Shown: positions 24,892 to 34,316 of the stretch, in pieces | Layout of the letters: each line of letters opens with the position of its first letter | Position numbering within the stretch: position 1 is the first letter of the stretch | NCBI GenBank assembly: GCA_041586615.1 | Contig: JBFGZS010000013.1 | Span: 12,321-76,320, forward strand | DNA length: 64,000 nt | Reading direction: 5' to 3' | Source: Motiliproteus sp041586615 | GTDB lineage: Bacteria; Pseudomonadota; Gammaproteobacteria; Pseudomonadales; Balneatricaceae | The notes under the pieces: generated by a model | Databases searched by the model: none | What the model saw: the letters and a program-made list of their open reading frames with translations, nothing else | What the model was told of the DNA's origin: nothing | Position numbers and translations under genes: made by a program

Positions 24892-25688
24892 TACCGGCCG
24901 TCTCCTTTATAAACACAAAAGTACTCTGGATCCTGATGATCGTTGCTGGGCTGGTTATTCCGGGTGCGTCACTCCTGGCAGCCCCCGTGGGTCCAACCTC
25001 TACGGGGGGCAATCCTGATGCGGCGGCCGGTTCTTTTCTCGAGAAGACTTCACCCGATCAGCCTTCACTGGACCAGTTACGCGAGATCCATCTGCCCGCC
25101 GAGGTCAGTTTTTGGCCGCTGGCGCCGGGTTGGTGGCTGGCTTTGGCGTTATTGCTGGTGTTGGGGAGTGGGTTGTGCTGGTGGCTAGGGCGCTATTGGC
25201 GCAGTAACCGCTACCGTAAACAGGCGCGTCGGCTGCTACAGGATCATTATAAACGCTGCGCGGGTGATCAGCATAAAGCGACTTGCCTGCGCGGGGTGAA
25301 TGAGATTCTGCGCCGTACCGCCTTGATGGCATTTCCCCGGCAGCGGGTGGCGGCGTTAGCCGGTGATGACTGGGTTGCTTTTTTAGCCCGTAGCAGTGAT
25401 CTTGACGCGTTTCAGGGCGGCGAGGGGCAGATATTGGCGCTTGGTCCCTACGCCCCTGATCCACAGTTTGACGCGGATAAGTTGCAGGCGCTGGCATTGC
25501 GCTGGGTTCGCCGGCACAGCCGTCGCAGGCTGAAGCGCTCCCCGGCCAGAAAGGGGGATTCGCGTGCTCAGACAGCCGTTGTGGTCAAGAATGCGCCGCC
25601 GGGCATTATCGGCGCCGAACGGCCCGAACCTAAACCGCTTAAGGAGGCAAACGGCGCGCGCGCGTCGTCGGGGGGCTCGGCATGTTAA
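24888..25688 (+). CDS. DUF4381 family membrane protein of the Bat operon
   Basis: The protein has 266 residues with an N-terminal hydrophobic segment and a second helix near residue 85-105 (WWLALALLLVLGSGLCWWL). The motif DQLREIHLPAEVSFWPLAPGWW is typical of DUF4381. The ATG at 24888 is chosen for a strong AAAGGAGGT upstream and a 4-bp overlap with the DUF58 gene; the open frame runs back to 24804 but into that gene. The C-terminal ~50 residues are basic and low in complexity. Confidence 0.85.
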   Translation: MIPAVSFINTKVLWILMIVAGLVIPGASLLAAPVGPTSTGGNPDAAAGSFLEKTSPDQPSLDQLREIHLPAEVSFWPLAPGWWLALALLLVLGSGLCWWLGRYWRSNRYRKQARRLLQDHYKRCAGDQHKATCLRGVNEILRRTALMAFPRQRVAALAGDDWVAFLARSSDLDAFQGGEGQILALGPYAPDPQFDADKLQALALRWVRRHSRRRLKRSPARKGDSRAQTAVVVKNAPPGIIGAERPEPKPLKEANGARASSGGSAC

Positions 25689-26725
25689 CGCTGGACTGGC
25701 CCTGGTTGCTGTTGTTGCTGCCCTTGCCCTGGCTGGTGACGCGCTTTATGCCGCCGGTTGCGCGGCAGGAGGCGGCCTTACGGGTACCGTTTTATTCATG
25801 GGCGGGTGGGTCTGCTACGCAGGGAGGGGGGCATCGGCGCAGGGGCTATGCCGGTCGAATCACCCTGTGGTTATTGTGGCTGGCGGTGCTTGTTTCTGCC
25901 GCGCGTCCGCTCTGGGTCGGGCCGCCGCAACCGCAAACGCTGAGCGGGCGTGATCTGCTGTTGGCCGTGGATATTTCCGGCAGCATGGGCACCCAGGATA
26001 TGCTGCTGGAGGATGCCGCGGTCGATCGTTTGACCGTCGTAAAGCAGGTGCTGGCCGATTTTATCGCGCGCCGGCCCGGGGACCGGCTGGGTTTGATCCT
26101 GTTTGGTTCGCAGGCTTATATGCAGGTGCCCCTGACCTTCGACCATAACGCGTTAAGTCAGTTATTACAGGAGGCCCAGATCGGCTTTGCCGGTAAGAAC
26201 ACGGCGATTGGTGATGCGATCGGGCTGAGCATCAAAAAACTGCAGGACAGACCGCAGTCATCACGGGTGCTGATTCTCTTGACCGATGGCGCCAATACGG
26301 GCGGCAGCGTCGAGCCTCTGGACGCCGCCACCATGGCCGCCCAAGAGGCTATTCGAACCTATACCCTCGGTGTGGGTGCCGATGAGATGCTGGTGGGCGG
26401 CCTGTTCGGTGCACGGCGGGTTAACCCGTCGGCAGACCTGGATGAAGAAACCTTGAAATCGATTGCCAACACCACCGGAGGACGCTATTTCAGGGCGCGC
26501 AACACGCAAGAGCTGGAACAGATATACCAGATATTGGATCAGTTGGAGCCGGCGCAGCAGGAGGCGGAGTTGATCCGTCCGCGTGCGAGCCTGTTTCATT
26601 GGCCGTTAGGTTTTGCCCTGTTGCTGTCATTGGCCTGGACGCTGACCCATGCGGCCCGCGTTCTGTTACAGCAACGTCGAGATAGTGCCCCGTCGGTGCA
26701 GGGTGGCGCGGAGCGGATGCCATGA
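25682..26725 (+). CDS. BatA-like VWA-domain membrane protein
   Basis: The protein has 347 residues. Two hydrophobic helices precede a VWA domain whose metal-ion site (MIDAS) reads DISGSM at residues 97-102, with LLTDGANTGG as a later MIDAS loop. A C-terminal helix lies near residue 308-325. The VWA domain should face the periplasm. It overlaps both neighbours by a few bases (7 bp with DUF4381, 4 bp with the next gene), indicating one coupled operon. Confidence 0.92.
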   Translation: MLTLDWPWLLLLLPLPWLVTRFMPPVARQEAALRVPFYSWAGGSATQGGGHRRRGYAGRITLWLLWLAVLVSAARPLWVGPPQPQTLSGRDLLLAVDISGSMGTQDMLLEDAAVDRLTVVKQVLADFIARRPGDRLGLILFGSQAYMQVPLTFDHNALSQLLQEAQIGFAGKNTAIGDAIGLSIKKLQDRPQSSRVLILLTDGANTGGSVEPLDAATMAAQEAIRTYTLGVGADEMLVGGLFGARRVNPSADLDEETLKSIANTTGGRYFRARNTQELEQIYQILDQLEPAQQEAELIRPRASLFHWPLGFALLLSLAWTLTHAARVLLQQRRDSAPSVQGGAERMP

Positions 26726-28683
26726 TCGAACAGTTTCATTTTATTCGACCCTATTGGTTTGCGTTACTACCGCTGGTGCTGTTGCTGGGTTGGTGGCTGC
26801 AACACCAGCGCCTGCACGGCAGTGGCTGGCAGCGCCTGATCCGTGCGGATCTGTTGCCCTTCTTACTCGACGCCGAGCGCGGCACCGCGTCGCGCTGGCC
26901 GGTGTCGCTCCTGATGACTGCCTGGATACTGGCCTTGATCGCCTTGGCCGGGCCGACCTGGGATAAACTACCGCAGCCGGTTTATCGTCAGCAAGCGGCG
27001 TTAATGCTGATTATGGACCTGTCGCCGTCGATGCTGGCCGAAGATATGACCCCGTCGCGGTTGGTGCATGCTCGACACCGCTTGATCGACCTGATCAAGG
27101 CGCGCGATGAGGGCCTGACCGGATTGGTCGTGTACGGTGGTGATGCGCATCTGCTCTCGCCCTTGAGTAGCGATCGACAGACGCTGTTGGCGCTGGTACC
27201 CACACTTGCGCCGGCATTGATGCCTTTGCCGGGCAGTCAGGTCGAAGATGCCGTGGCATTAGCGGTCCAGTCGCTGCTCGATGGTGGCTATCAGCGTGGC
27301 GATCTGCTGCTGATCACCGATGGTGTGGCGGAATCCGCCTTAGCCGGTATACAACGCGCATTGGCGCGCGGACAATTTCAGCTTTCGATCCTGGGGGTCG
27401 GCACCCGCGAGGGGGCGCCGGTTCCGCTTAGCGATGGCAGTTTTGCAACCGACAGCAGCGGGGCGATCTACTTGGCCAAGCTCGACGGGCACAGGCTTGC
27501 GGGTCTGGCTCAGCGTAGCGAAGGGCTTTATCGGGAATTGACTTTTGATGGCAGTGACCTCAAGGCGTTAGAAGCCCGCTTTGCCGCCAGAGCCTTGCAG
27601 TTGGCTGATACCGAGGGCGGCCCGACTGACGACGGTCGGGTTCAGCGGCGTGAATTCGATACCTGGCATGAACGGGGGCCTTGGTTAGTGCTGTTGTTGT
27701 TACCCATCGCAGCGCTAGCATTTCGGCGAGGTTGGTTGGTCGTGGTGGTTTTTCTGCTGGCCCAGCCGCAACCGGTCTATGCGCTGGAGTGGGACGCCTT
27801 GTGGCTGAACCCGGACCAGCAGGGGGCCAAGGCCCTGGCGCAGGGCGACGCCGCCCGGGCTGCACGCTTGTTTAAGGACCCGGTATGGAAGGGGAGTGCC
27901 CAGTACCAACAGGGCGAGTATGCCGAGGCGGCAAAAAGTTTCACCGAGGGTGCGGGTAGCCAACAGCACTACAACCGCGGCGTGGCGCTCGCGCGCGGCG
28001 GGCAGTTAGAGGAAGCCTTGCAGGCCTTTGATGCGGCGTTGGCCGAGGATCCAAAGGGTGAGGATGCACGCTTTAATCGGGATCTGGTTGAAAAACTGCT
28101 TAAGCGGCAGCAGGAACAGCAAAATAACCAGGACCAGCAGGACCAGCAGGACCAGCAAGGCGATCCAAGTCAGCAACAACAAGGCGGCCAGGGTGGCCAG
28201 AACCCGCAAGGAGAGCCAGGGGCTGATAGTGGCGATGGTTCGGGTCGGCCGAAAGGTCCAGATGATCAATCCTCGCGCGGTGATCAGGGTGACGCGTCAC
28301 CTGAGCCTCCATCGTCCCCTCAGGCCGATAGCTCCGAGGGTGATCATGACGATCAAAGTGCCGATAATGCTTCGGCAGGGCAGAATTCGCAGCAGCCCGA
28401 ACAGAACGATACCGCGCCTCCCGAGGAACATCAGTCGTCGGCCCAGGAGACCTCGCAACAGAATTTGGATCAGGCAGAGAGTAACAAGCAACCTGGCGCT
28501 GCTGGCGATTCGGCAGAAGGATCAGGCAATCCCGAGCAAAATGCCGAATTGGCGCGTTGGTTGCGGCAATTGCCCGATGATCCCAGCGGTTTGTTGCGCC
28601 GCAAATTTGAATATGAATATCGCCAGAAAGTTGAAGCTTACCGGCAGGGGCTGTGGCAGCCGCCCGCCGAGCAGCGCTGGTGA
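26722..28683 (+). CDS. BatB/BatC-type fusion: VWA domain, TPR and Gln/Asp/Ser-rich tail
   Basis: The protein has 653 residues. Two N-terminal helices are followed by a VWA domain with DLSPSM at residues 99-104 and a transmembrane segment around 320. TPR repeats (~350-455) follow, then a ~130-residue low-complexity tail rich in Gln, Asp, Ser and Gly (for example NQDQQDQQDQQGDPSQQQQ). In Bacteroides and Leptospira BatB and BatC are separate; here they are fused, as is usual in gammaproteobacteria. The chain ends with a short basic segment, RRKFEYEYRQKVEAYRQG. The biochemical role is unknown. Confidence 0.9.
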   Translation: MIEQFHFIRPYWFALLPLVLLLGWWLQHQRLHGSGWQRLIRADLLPFLLDAERGTASRWPVSLLMTAWILALIALAGPTWDKLPQPVYRQQAALMLIMDLSPSMLAEDMTPSRLVHARHRLIDLIKARDEGLTGLVVYGGDAHLLSPLSSDRQTLLALVPTLAPALMPLPGSQVEDAVALAVQSLLDGGYQRGDLLLITDGVAESALAGIQRALARGQFQLSILGVGTREGAPVPLSDGSFATDSSGAIYLAKLDGHRLAGLAQRSEGLYRELTFDGSDLKALEARFAARALQLADTEGGPTDDGRVQRREFDTWHERGPWLVLLLLPIAALAFRRGWLVVVVFLLAQPQPVYALEWDALWLNPDQQGAKALAQGDAARAARLFKDPVWKGSAQYQQGEYAEAAKSFTEGAGSQQHYNRGVALARGGQLEEALQAFDAALAEDPKGEDARFNRDLVEKLLKRQQEQQNNQDQQDQQDQQGDPSQQQQGGQGGQNPQGEPGADSGDGSGRPKGPDDQSSRGDQGDASPEPPSSPQADSSEGDHDDQSADNASAGQNSQQPEQNDTAPPEEHQSSAQETSQQNLDQAESNKQPGAAGDSAEGSGNPEQNAELARWLRQLPDDPSGLLRRKFEYEYRQKVEAYRQGLWQPPAEQRW

Positions 28684-28691
28684 TACGGAGT

Positions 28692-28741
28692 GTCGTCATC
28701 AGAATACCGAATAGATCGGCATTTTGAGCCTGGATTAATAG
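28692..28741 (+). repeat. Dispersed intergenic repeat, copy I, inside the Bat operon
   Basis: GTCGTCATCAGAATACCGAA, then GATCGGCATTTTGA and GGATTAATAG, match the second module of copy B at 8510-8548. It fills the 84-bp gap between the BatB/C gene and batD, the only sizeable gap in an otherwise overlapping operon after the DUF58 gene. Confidence 0.75.
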
Positions 28742-28767
28742 CAGTAAAGAGAAAGAGTCATCGCGTT

Positions 28768-30633
28768 ATGGGACAACAAGTTACTGACATCAGCCGCAAG
28801 CTGATACTCGTATTCATGCTGGGGCTGCTGTTAAGTATGACCGCAAAGGCTGCGGAGCTCACTGCCTCTGTCGATAGAGCGCAGGTGGCGATGGGTGAAA
28901 GTCTGACACTTAGCCTGCGACTTGATAGCCAGATCTTTAGCGGGCGGCCCGATTTCTCGATGCTTATACCGTATTTCGACATTTTGGCGAATACACAGAG
29001 CCGCCAGATGCGCGCCATCAACGGTAAGCGCGAGAGCTGGACGCAGTGGAACCTGACCCTGATGCCGAAAACGGCTGGGACAATCTTGATCCCTCCCTTC
29101 TCGTTTGCCGGTGCGCGCAGTGACGCCATTACACTGGAAGTCAGCGAGCGTCCCTCTGGCGACGCCGTTCAGGGCGATTATTTTGTCGAGATGGAACTTG
29201 ATAAATCCCGGGTTTATCAGCAAGAGCAGGTGTTGGTGACCTTACGATTGGTGAGCGCGGTGAATCTGTCCGAGCTGACCTTAGCACCATTAACCGTCGA
29301 AGGTGCCCGGGTTGAACGTTTGGATGAGCGACAGTATGCGCGTCAGCACAATGGGCGCCGCTACATGGTGTATGAACTCATCTACGCCTTATTTCCTAAG
29401 CAGAGTGGGGTGCTTGCGATCCCCTCGCAGCATTTTATGGCGGTTAAAAACGCACCGCGCTCGCTGTTTGACCGTTTTAACGGCGAGCGGGTACGCTTGA
29501 GCAGTGAACCGCGTCAGATCGAAGTGTTGCCTCCCGATTCGGCCTTTAATGCCGCCAATTGGCTCCCGGCGAGCCAGTTATCCCTGTCACAAACTTTCAG
29601 CGAACCGGCCGGCGGTTATCAGGTGGGGGTGCCTGTGACGCGCACCCTTACCCTGAAGGCCGATGGCGTCGAGGCCGCGACGGTGCCACCCTTAGACCCG
29701 GGCGCGATCAGCGGCGTGAAGGTGTATCCCGAACCGGCGCAACATGACGAGCAGAAGAGTGCTCATGGGCTCACGCTGCAGCGAACCGAGCGCTTTGGCG
29801 TGGTTCCGACGCAGGCGGGTGCGCTGACCATACCGGCACTCACCCTGCGCTGGTGGGATACCCGCAGCCATCAGGTGCGTATTGCCGAGTTACCGGCCCG
29901 GACGCTACAGATACAACCTGCTGCCGGTGCGCCGGTTACGCCGGCGCCTGTGGTGGCCACTACGCGTGAGGCGATGACTCCCCCCGTATCAGTCGCCCCT
30001 GGGCCTGCCGTTGCAACGGAGAAGGCCGCTGGGGATGGGCAGTCATTGCCCTGGTGGTCCCCGGTATTCTGGTCTCGACTGCTTGGGTCACAATGGCTCT
30101 GGCTTCAGTTACCCTGGGCAATGGCGTGCGCGCTGTTTGCTGGCTTGTGGTGGCGGGAGCGTTGCCGACGGCTTGCGGTAACGCCATCATCGCCTTCCGT
30201 GTCTACCGCTGCCAGCAGCGGTCAGATTCAGGAGCGCGCCGCGTTTCAGTCGCTCCAGCTGGCGTGCCGTAGCGATAATCACGCCGAGATTCGTCAGGCG
30301 CTGTGTGTGTGGCTAAAGGCCGTGGCGCCGAGTTCGACAGGCATCGTGCTAGGCGACCTCAGCCCCTGGGTCGCGGACCCCGAGCTGATTGCCCTGGCGC
30401 GGCAGCTCGACGTCAGCCTGTATGCGGCAAAGACTCACGCAGAGACAAAAGACTTTCCGGCGGGGCGGTTGCTCGAGGCTGTCGCGAGAGAGCGGAAAAA
30501 ACACAACGATGGCACAAGTACAAAGGAAAATGAGCTTCCGCCCCTGTATGCGGCATCACAGGCTGTACGTGGCGCACAGGGGGAAAGGGGTTCGCGACGT
30601 AACCGCACGGGCTACGCGGCCAGGGCTGTGTGA
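28768..30633 (+). CDS. BatD-like protein
   Basis: The protein has 621 residues with a signal peptide ending near TAKAAEL, several immunoglobulin-like beta domains (ELTASVDRAQVAMGESLTLS at the start), a membrane helix around 445-465 and a cytoplasmic C-terminal domain. This layout is that of BatD/aerotolerance-type proteins that close MoxR/Bat operons. The ATG at 28768 is preferred over an upstream ATG at 28690 because the signal peptide then begins correctly and the intervening bases are a dispersed repeat. Confidence 0.88.
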   Translation: MGQQVTDISRKLILVFMLGLLLSMTAKAAELTASVDRAQVAMGESLTLSLRLDSQIFSGRPDFSMLIPYFDILANTQSRQMRAINGKRESWTQWNLTLMPKTAGTILIPPFSFAGARSDAITLEVSERPSGDAVQGDYFVEMELDKSRVYQQEQVLVTLRLVSAVNLSELTLAPLTVEGARVERLDERQYARQHNGRRYMVYELIYALFPKQSGVLAIPSQHFMAVKNAPRSLFDRFNGERVRLSSEPRQIEVLPPDSAFNAANWLPASQLSLSQTFSEPAGGYQVGVPVTRTLTLKADGVEAATVPPLDPGAISGVKVYPEPAQHDEQKSAHGLTLQRTERFGVVPTQAGALTIPALTLRWWDTRSHQVRIAELPARTLQIQPAAGAPVTPAPVVATTREAMTPPVSVAPGPAVATEKAAGDGQSLPWWSPVFWSRLLGSQWLWLQLPWAMACALFAGLWWRERCRRLAVTPSSPSVSTAASSGQIQERAAFQSLQLACRSDNHAEIRQALCVWLKAVAPSSTGIVLGDLSPWVADPELIALARQLDVSLYAAKTHAETKDFPAGRLLEAVARERKKHNDGTSTKENELPPLYAASQAVRGAQGERGSRRNRTGYAARAV

Positions 30634-30702
30634 TTTTAGGGCTATGTGATTTTAGGGTAATGTGACCAGGACAATGAGACCAGGGTTACGTAGCACGCGG
30701 GA

Positions 30703-31041
30703 TCAGCCGCAGCACTTCTTGTATTTCTTGCCACTGCCGCACGAGCAAGGCTCGTTACGTGCCGGTGTTTTTTCTACCACCTGGGTCTTGGGGGTATTGA
30801 GCAGGCTTTCCAGCGCGCGAATATCTTCCTCGGCGGCTTCGTCGTCATCAACGTCGATGTTGGCAAACAGCGCGTGCTGAGCGACTAAGGCTTCAACCTC
30901 GGCCTTACGCGCCGCTGAGGTCACTGTCAGGCTTAGCGGGTGATTTTCACTGCCGGGCTTCTGGCTGCGGTTGGTGTTAAACCCTTGTTGGCCGTAATTT
31001 TCCATTACGTCGATATTGCCTTTGAAAAAAAACTTGGACAT
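30703..31041 (-). CDS. PBPRA1643-family SWIM/SEC-C motif protein
   Basis: The protein has 112 residues. The C-terminus ends in the zinc-binding SEC-C motif RNEPCSCGSGKKYKKCCG, as in SecA. The preceding part (MSKFFFKGNIDVMENYG and the acidic DVDDDEAAEE) fits the small PBPRA1643 family found in marine gammaproteobacteria. Function is unknown; the motif binds zinc and, in SecA, contacts SecB. It is transcribed against the Bat operon. Confidence 0.88.
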   Translation of the reverse strand: MSKFFFKGNIDVMENYGQQGFNTNRSQKPGSENHPLSLTVTSAARKAEVEALVAQHALFANIDVDDDEAAEEDIRALESLLNTPKTQVVEKTPARNEPCSCGSGKKYKKCCG

Positions 31042-31159
31042 GCTGAGATCCTATAAATAAAAAATACGGGCCGGTGTTGTCACATTGCGCCGCCTGGTCA
31101 CGCCAGCACCGTCTGGGCTGGCCGTTGACCAAGTGGCGTGTAAGTCGTTTTTTGTACGT

Positions 31160-31588
31160 TCAGTCAGTGCGTGATAGGCTGACGAATGCCGTAATGAAGG
31201 CGGGTTCCTGGAACGCCTTCAGACCGGTGTCGGCGAACGTGACAGGGAGCGGGTTCTGGCTTAGGGTCTCTTTGATGGTTGTGGCGGAGTAAGTCGTGAC
31301 ATCGAGGCCTTCTGCAAGCTGAATCGCCGCCTCCATTTTGAACCCGACGGCACCGCCGGCGAACTTGCCCTTGGTCGGGCGCTGTCGGATAGCGACCTGT
31401 CGAACCTGATAATCGGCCATGAGCTTAGCGAAGGCGAACTGGAACTCTTTCAGGGCTTCCGTGCTGTTATTATCACGCAGAGCAAGACGCCGTACCCTGC
31501 AGTCAGGGAGGCCAAATAGCCCATCGGACAGGGTGAGCAGGCAGATAATGGCTTCATTGCCTTGTAACTCAACACCACAGACTTTCAT
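31160..31588 (-). CDS. DUF3010 family protein
   Basis: The protein has 142 residues matching the DUF3010 family, a short conserved cytoplasmic protein of gammaproteobacteria. Visible features are MKVCGVELQGNEAIICLL at the start and RQRPTKGKFAGGAVGFKMEA in the middle, where GKFAGG could bind phosphate. The N-terminal pattern resembles a RNase H-like fold, but that is speculative. It reads in the same direction as the SEC-C gene 118 bp downstream. Confidence 0.82.
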   Translation of the reverse strand: MKVCGVELQGNEAIICLLTLSDGLFGLPDCRVRRLALRDNNSTEALKEFQFAFAKLMADYQVRQVAIRQRPTKGKFAGGAVGFKMEAAIQLAEGLDVTTYSATTIKETLSQNPLPVTFADTGLKAFQEPAFITAFVSLSRTD

Positions 31589-31891
31589 GTTAACTCCGCT
31601 TGTTCAAAAGCGGGGATTATAGCGCACTCTGGCCGACTGATAGCACAATTGTGCGGCGAAGGGCCAATTTACTGCGACGCATGTAGCAGTCAGGTGGCGT
31701 TATCGGCTCGCTGAAGGTATTCCTGTGATACCGCCGGTCATACGGGCCGCCGATCGGGACGTTCATCTTGGTCGTGGCAAGGCCGGAACCTTTTCAATAA
31801 CCGTTAGCGTCGGCCATAGACGGGGGGGGTGAAAACCGCATAATGTGGCTACCTACTTAATTTGCTACCTACTTAATGTCAGGATGTTGCG
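31589..31891. other. Gene-free stretch between divergent genes
   Basis: Promoters for both flanking genes should lie here. A 14-bp direct repeat, GCTACCTACTTAAT, occurs twice (31848-31861 and 31864-31877) just before the right-hand gene. No RNA gene was recognised. Confidence 0.45.
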
Positions 31892-32248
31892 ATGAAACTA
31901 TTAAACCGTGCCGCTCTCTGGTTGCAGCCTAAACAGGGGTACCTGGACTGGATTAACAGCCTGCCGAGCGCGGTGAGCGAATTAGAACAACCATTAGCCG
32001 AGGGGGCCCTTGATGAGGAAGGGCGAATCTATCTGGTTGAAGAGCTGGAGGAGGACCAGGGCCTTGAGCAGACGCTGGCTCTGCATTGCAGCCTTGTGCT
32101 TGAGAATGAATTGGCTGCCTGGGATGAACTGGGAACATATTGGCCTGAGGTATTGGACCAGCCGCTGTTGACCCGCTGGTTTGATATCAGGCTGATGCCA
32201 CTCGCCTTCGATGCCGCAGAGCGCCCACTGATGACCGCGGTGCTTTAA
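31892..32248 (+). CDS. Conserved small protein of unknown function
   Basis: The protein has 118 acidic residues with no signal peptide or membrane helix. It begins MKLLNRAALWLQPKQGYLDW and has an AAWDELGTYWPEVLDQ...RWFDIRLMPLAFD ending, a pattern I associate with a widespread uncharacterised gammaproteobacterial family. No catalytic motif is visible. It stands alone between DUF3010 (divergent) and the diguanylate cyclase gene. Confidence 0.68.
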   Translation: MKLLNRAALWLQPKQGYLDWINSLPSAVSELEQPLAEGALDEEGRIYLVEELEEDQGLEQTLALHCSLVLENELAAWDELGTYWPEVLDQPLLTRWFDIRLMPLAFDAAERPLMTAVL

Positions 32249-32291
32249 TGGGTACTAAATTAATGTGGCACTAAATTAACGTTGCACCAAA

Positions 32292-32305
32292 GTGATATAT
32301 ATCAC
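32292..32305 (+). promoter_or_regulatory. Candidate CRP/Vfr site upstream of the diguanylate cyclase
   Basis: GTGATATATATCAC is a perfect 14-bp palindrome with the CRP core GTGA-N6-TCAC. It lies ~120 bp before the diguanylate cyclase start, within a plausible activator range. Confidence 0.5.
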
Positions 32306-32423
32306 GCCTTGTTAGCGGGTATTATAGGCGCTGTAGTATTGCCGGACGATCTGAATAGCAGTAAAGTGCATATGGGAATTATGGATGATGACCAACAGAG
32401 GGCCGTTTAGGCATAACTAACTT

Positions 32424-34196
32424 ATGGCCCGTCGTATAGCGTATTTTTTCGCGTTGGTTGTTATGACCTTCGCGCTAGCCTCCTACCTGGTTTTAGGTGG
32501 CACCCTCGATAAGCTGCAGTCCGACAAGGACCGCCAGCAACAGCGTATCTATAGCGCCATTCAAGAGCAGCTGCGTACCTCTTATGCCCTGTTGCATCAG
32601 GTTCTGCAGTTCAAATCCTCCGAGTACAAGCACGTTCATCAAGCGGCACAAGAGTGGGTCGAAAAACGTGGTCACCGGGCAGACTTGACCCGCTTGCAGC
32701 AGCAGTTGTCTGAGCGAGTGGGTTTTAACGTTGACCTGTTTATTATCGATCGCGACCTCGTGGTGACCAATACAACCTTCTTACCCGATCTCGGTCTCGA
32801 TTTTAACCATCCGGCCTTTGTCGATGCGCAGAACTACCTGCGACTTTCTCGTCAACAAGCTCGTCAACAAGAACCTCCGCAACAAGAACCCGGTCAACAA
32901 GGTTCCAGTCAGCAAGGTGGCATCCTTGTCAGCCAGCCGACCATGGAGCTGGTTTCACGGCAGTACAAGGTCTATAGCTATTCTGCGTTGCCGGACGGTA
33001 GCTATCTGGAGCTGGGCTTTATTGATCCGCAGCTGAAAAGCTACTTCGATACCTTTTTACGCCAGTCGGTGGCGCATCCGGATGTCAACGTCGAGCTGTT
33101 TCTGGAGATGTGGGGCGTGTTGCTGATGCGTATTGGCGACGAGGCACCCTCTGACCCCGTGTCAAAATTAGCCGCGGTCAATCAGCAGATTGACCAGATG
33201 GCGTTGGAACATATTCGCTTCAAGCAGGTATTTGAAGGGGGTAGTCCTCAAACAAGAAGTATGCAAGGGCGTCAGGATAATGTCGTGCAGATCTACGATG
33301 AACTCATGACGTTAGAACCGGTGCCGGGCCTGACCATGCGGTTGTTGAGCAAGGTGACGTTTATCGCCCCCCGTCAGACCTCCATCGAACAGCGGTTTGT
33401 AATGCTCTTTGCGGCACTGCTGGGGGTCTCCGTGTTGTTTCTCTGTGGGCTGATGTTTCTGGTGCGATACCGCCTGATAGAGCCGTTGCAGAAAATGGTC
33501 AATGCGATGCGTTCGAACACCCAGATCGATACCGACCGTTGGAGCCTGATTCCGGAGTTGACTTTTTTGGCGGCCAATTACAATCAGATGCTGGCCAAGA
33601 ACCGTAAGCAAGTAGAAGCGCTGGAGTCTCTCTCTATCAGTGATCCGTTGACCGGTTTATACAATCGACGCCATCTCGATAATGTGCTGGAGCATGAGAT
33701 GGCGCGCGCCCTGCGCAATGGCACGGTCGTGGCTTATGCCATGGTCGATGTGGATTATTTCAAGGCGTATAACGACCTGTATGGCCATCAGGGTGGCGAT
33801 CTGGTTTTGAAGACCTTGGCCGATACGATGCAGTGTCATTTCCGGCGTGTCAGCGATTTTGTGTTTCGCTACGGTGGCGAGGAGTTTGCCGTGCTGGTAA
33901 CGGATACGGTCGATAGCCGTATTTTTGAACGTTTTGACGCGCTGCGGGTTCTGGTTGACGAGGCTGTCATCCCACATCACGGCAGTGCGATCAGCGACAA
34001 TCTTACCATCTCAATCGGGGTCTGTTTTACCGAAGGCTGCCAGCCCTTTGATCACGATGAGGTCGTTAAACGGGCCGATCTGGCGCTATACAAGGCCAAA
34101 GAACAGGGGCGTAACCGGGTTGTTATGGACGCTATCCTGGCCCTGGAGGAATTGCCTGTCGAGGCCCGGCCGGAGCTATGCGCACAGGCGGGTTGA
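32424..34196 (+). CDS. Membrane-bound diguanylate cyclase (GGDEF) with periplasmic sensor
   Basis: The protein has 590 residues. Helix 1 (about 7-26) and helix 2 (about 325-348) enclose a ~300-residue periplasmic sensor, probably dCache-like. A HAMP-like linker leads to the GGDEF domain (~405-575). The active site is GGEEF (484-488), and RVSD (475-478) supplies the inhibitory I-site, so the enzyme should make cyclic di-GMP with product inhibition. Residues 144-166 of the sensor are a Gln-rich insertion (QQARQQEPPQQEPGQQ), encoded by short imperfect repeats. No EAL domain is present. Confidence 0.93.
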   Translation: MARRIAYFFALVVMTFALASYLVLGGTLDKLQSDKDRQQQRIYSAIQEQLRTSYALLHQVLQFKSSEYKHVHQAAQEWVEKRGHRADLTRLQQQLSERVGFNVDLFIIDRDLVVTNTTFLPDLGLDFNHPAFVDAQNYLRLSRQQARQQEPPQQEPGQQGSSQQGGILVSQPTMELVSRQYKVYSYSALPDGSYLELGFIDPQLKSYFDTFLRQSVAHPDVNVELFLEMWGVLLMRIGDEAPSDPVSKLAAVNQQIDQMALEHIRFKQVFEGGSPQTRSMQGRQDNVVQIYDELMTLEPVPGLTMRLLSKVTFIAPRQTSIEQRFVMLFAALLGVSVLFLCGLMFLVRYRLIEPLQKMVNAMRSNTQIDTDRWSLIPELTFLAANYNQMLAKNRKQVEALESLSISDPLTGLYNRRHLDNVLEHEMARALRNGTVVAYAMVDVDYFKAYNDLYGHQGGDLVLKTLADTMQCHFRRVSDFVFRYGGEEFAVLVTDTVDSRIFERFDALRVLVDEAVIPHHGSAISDNLTISIGVCFTEGCQPFDHDEVVKRADLALYKAKEQGRNRVVMDAILALEELPVEARPELCAQAG

Positions 34197-34316
34197 TTAT
34201 TGCCTGGTCGTGAGAGGGCTGAATCGCTATTGGTAGCCTCTCTTATAGTCAGGCTTTTGCTGACCAGAATGCGCGCTATCCGCTGTGTGAACCACCTATC
34301 GAATCACGGAGGTCTG

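Noticed and set aside
28028..28714. 228-codon frame inside the BatB/C gene
   Set aside because: It is a shifted reading of the Gln/Asp-rich tail with no ribosome-binding site; the overlapping VWA/TPR frame is well supported.
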